This document shows positions 63,445 through 64,000 of a DNA stretch of 64,000 bases, piece by piece. Positions within the stretch are counted from its first letter, which is position 1; every line of letters starts with the position of its first letter. The notes beneath the pieces were generated by a model, which saw only the letters and a program-made list of their open reading frames with translations, was not told the DNA's origin and did no database searches. The stretch is taken from contig NZ_VIWP01000003.1 in NCBI RefSeq assembly GCF_007829835.1, positions 496,001-560,000 of the forward strand. Direction: 5' to 3'. A program made the position numbers and the translations under genes. The DNA comes from Neorhizobium alkalisoli (lineage in GTDB: Bacteria > Pseudomonadota > Alphaproteobacteria > Rhizobiales > Rhizobiaceae).

Positions 63445-63959
63445 CCGTACTGATCCGCCCGGAGCAGCCCAGAGACGAAGACGCGATCCACGACCTGACG
63501 CAGGCCGCTTTCCGGCCCATGGCCTACAGTTCGGGCACGGAGGGAAAAATCATCCGCGAGCTTCGTGCCGCCGGTGATCTGACCCTGTCGCTCGTCGCCG
63601 AGCAGGATGGACAGATCGTCGGCCATATCGCCTTTTCACCCGTCAGCATCAACGGCCCGCAGGGTAGCTCTTATCTCGATGAGGGCTGGTTCGGTCTCGG
63701 CCCGATTTCCGTCCGAGAGGACCTGCAAAGGCAGGGCATCGGCCGGGCCCTGATCCGGGAAGGCCTGCACCGGCTGAAGACGGAAGGCGCAAAGGGCTGC
63801 GCCCTGATCGGCAATCCTGCCGTCTATCGCAGCTCCGGCTTCGAGAGCGATGGCCAGCTGTCCTATGGTGGTCTCGACCGGACCTATATCCAGCGGATCG
63901 TCTTCGACGGCCCGCCCCCTGCCGGCACGCTGGTCTACAGGCCGGCCTTCGACGGCTGA
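63441..63959 (+). CDS. GNAT-family N-acetyltransferase
   Basis: 172 residues, acetyl-CoA-dependent acetyltransferase fold. N-terminal VLIRPEQPRDEDAIHDLTQA, beta-strand SLVAEQDGQIVGHIAFSPVS, and the acetyl-CoA pyrophosphate loop VREDLQRQGIGRALIREGLH (about 90-110; Q-x-x-G-I-G). It overlaps xdhB by four bases, so it is translated in the same operon; a role with purine catabolism is possible but not evident. Similar YhbS-type proteins have unknown substrates. Confidence 0.92.
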   Translation: MTVLIRPEQPRDEDAIHDLTQAAFRPMAYSSGTEGKIIRELRAAGDLTLSLVAEQDGQIVGHIAFSPVSINGPQGSSYLDEGWFGLGPISVREDLQRQGIGRALIREGLHRLKTEGAKGCALIGNPAVYRSSGFESDGQLSYGGLDRTYIQRIVFDGPPPAGTLVYRPAFDG

Positions 63960-64000
63960 CGCCCCTTTACGGCGTCCCGTCGACATGCGGCAACGGCACC

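Noticed and set aside
63967-64000. Possible C-terminus of a minus-strand gene (frame ending LPHVDGTP and a stop)
   Set aside because: Only about 34 bases are visible; a family or even coding nature cannot be judged.

Overview
The window is chromosomal DNA of a Rhizobiaceae alphaproteobacterium (Rhizobium / Agrobacterium / Sinorhizobium group). The reasons are a trpE of the rhizobial type behind a leader peptide with three consecutive Trp codons, a choXWV choline importer, a NolR-type ArsR regulator, BacA, the bdhA-xdhA-xdhB gene order known from Sinorhizobium meliloti, and GC-rich intergenic mosaic repeats of the rhizobial kind. I could not fix the genus. I see no tRNA, rRNA, CRISPR array, insertion sequence, prophage or replication origin. 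Genes are intact and densely packed, and the region looks like vertically inherited core chromosome with two small toxin-antitoxin modules.

Layout. 0-5 kb: start of trpE with its attenuator (minus strand), an extensin-like LAS-fold protein, formate-tetrahydrofolate ligase. 5-9.5 kb: a TonB-dependent haem/iron receptor, a UPF0114 membrane protein, a LuxR solo with a 19-bp palindrome upstream, and a one-PAS protein. 9.5-17.2 kb: DUF2333 and a neighbouring unknown, thymidine kinase, choXWV, a HugZ-family protein, NolR. 17.5-25.7 kb: two alpha/beta hydrolases, a Na+/H+ antiporter, an alpha-glucosidase, KDG kinase, higBA, a dual-specificity phosphatase. 25.9-31.8 kb: a secreted unknown, a GT4 glycosyltransferase, a DUF2325 protein with a ModE-box-like palindrome in its promoter, a possible 28-aa membrane peptide, der and its TPR partner. 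32-42 kb: two MFS carriers, a polysaccharide deacetylase, VanZ, an RTX protein, bacA, a methionine aminopeptidase, an LLM oxidoreductase. 42-52 kb: an HWE kinase with receiver, then many small detoxification or stress families (SRPBCC, SDR/HxlR, ECF42 sigma/YCII, AraC, metallo-beta-lactamase, GST, GFA, VOC, SH3). 52-64 kb: a PIN toxin-antitoxin pair, a bestrophin, a SPOR-containing D-Ala-D-Ala carboxypeptidase, glpK, a diguanylate cyclase, and bdhA-xdhA-xdhB-GNAT.

The clearest regulatory logic is (i) trp attenuation by a leaderless or nearly leaderless leader peptide, (ii) probable autoregulation of NolR, the LuxR solo, HxlR and both toxin-antitoxin modules through palindromes in their promoters, and (iii) possible molybdate control of the DUF2325 gene. 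Two families of palindromic intergenic repeats occur as two copies each, in opposite orientations; one copy lies inside the xdhA-xdhB operon.
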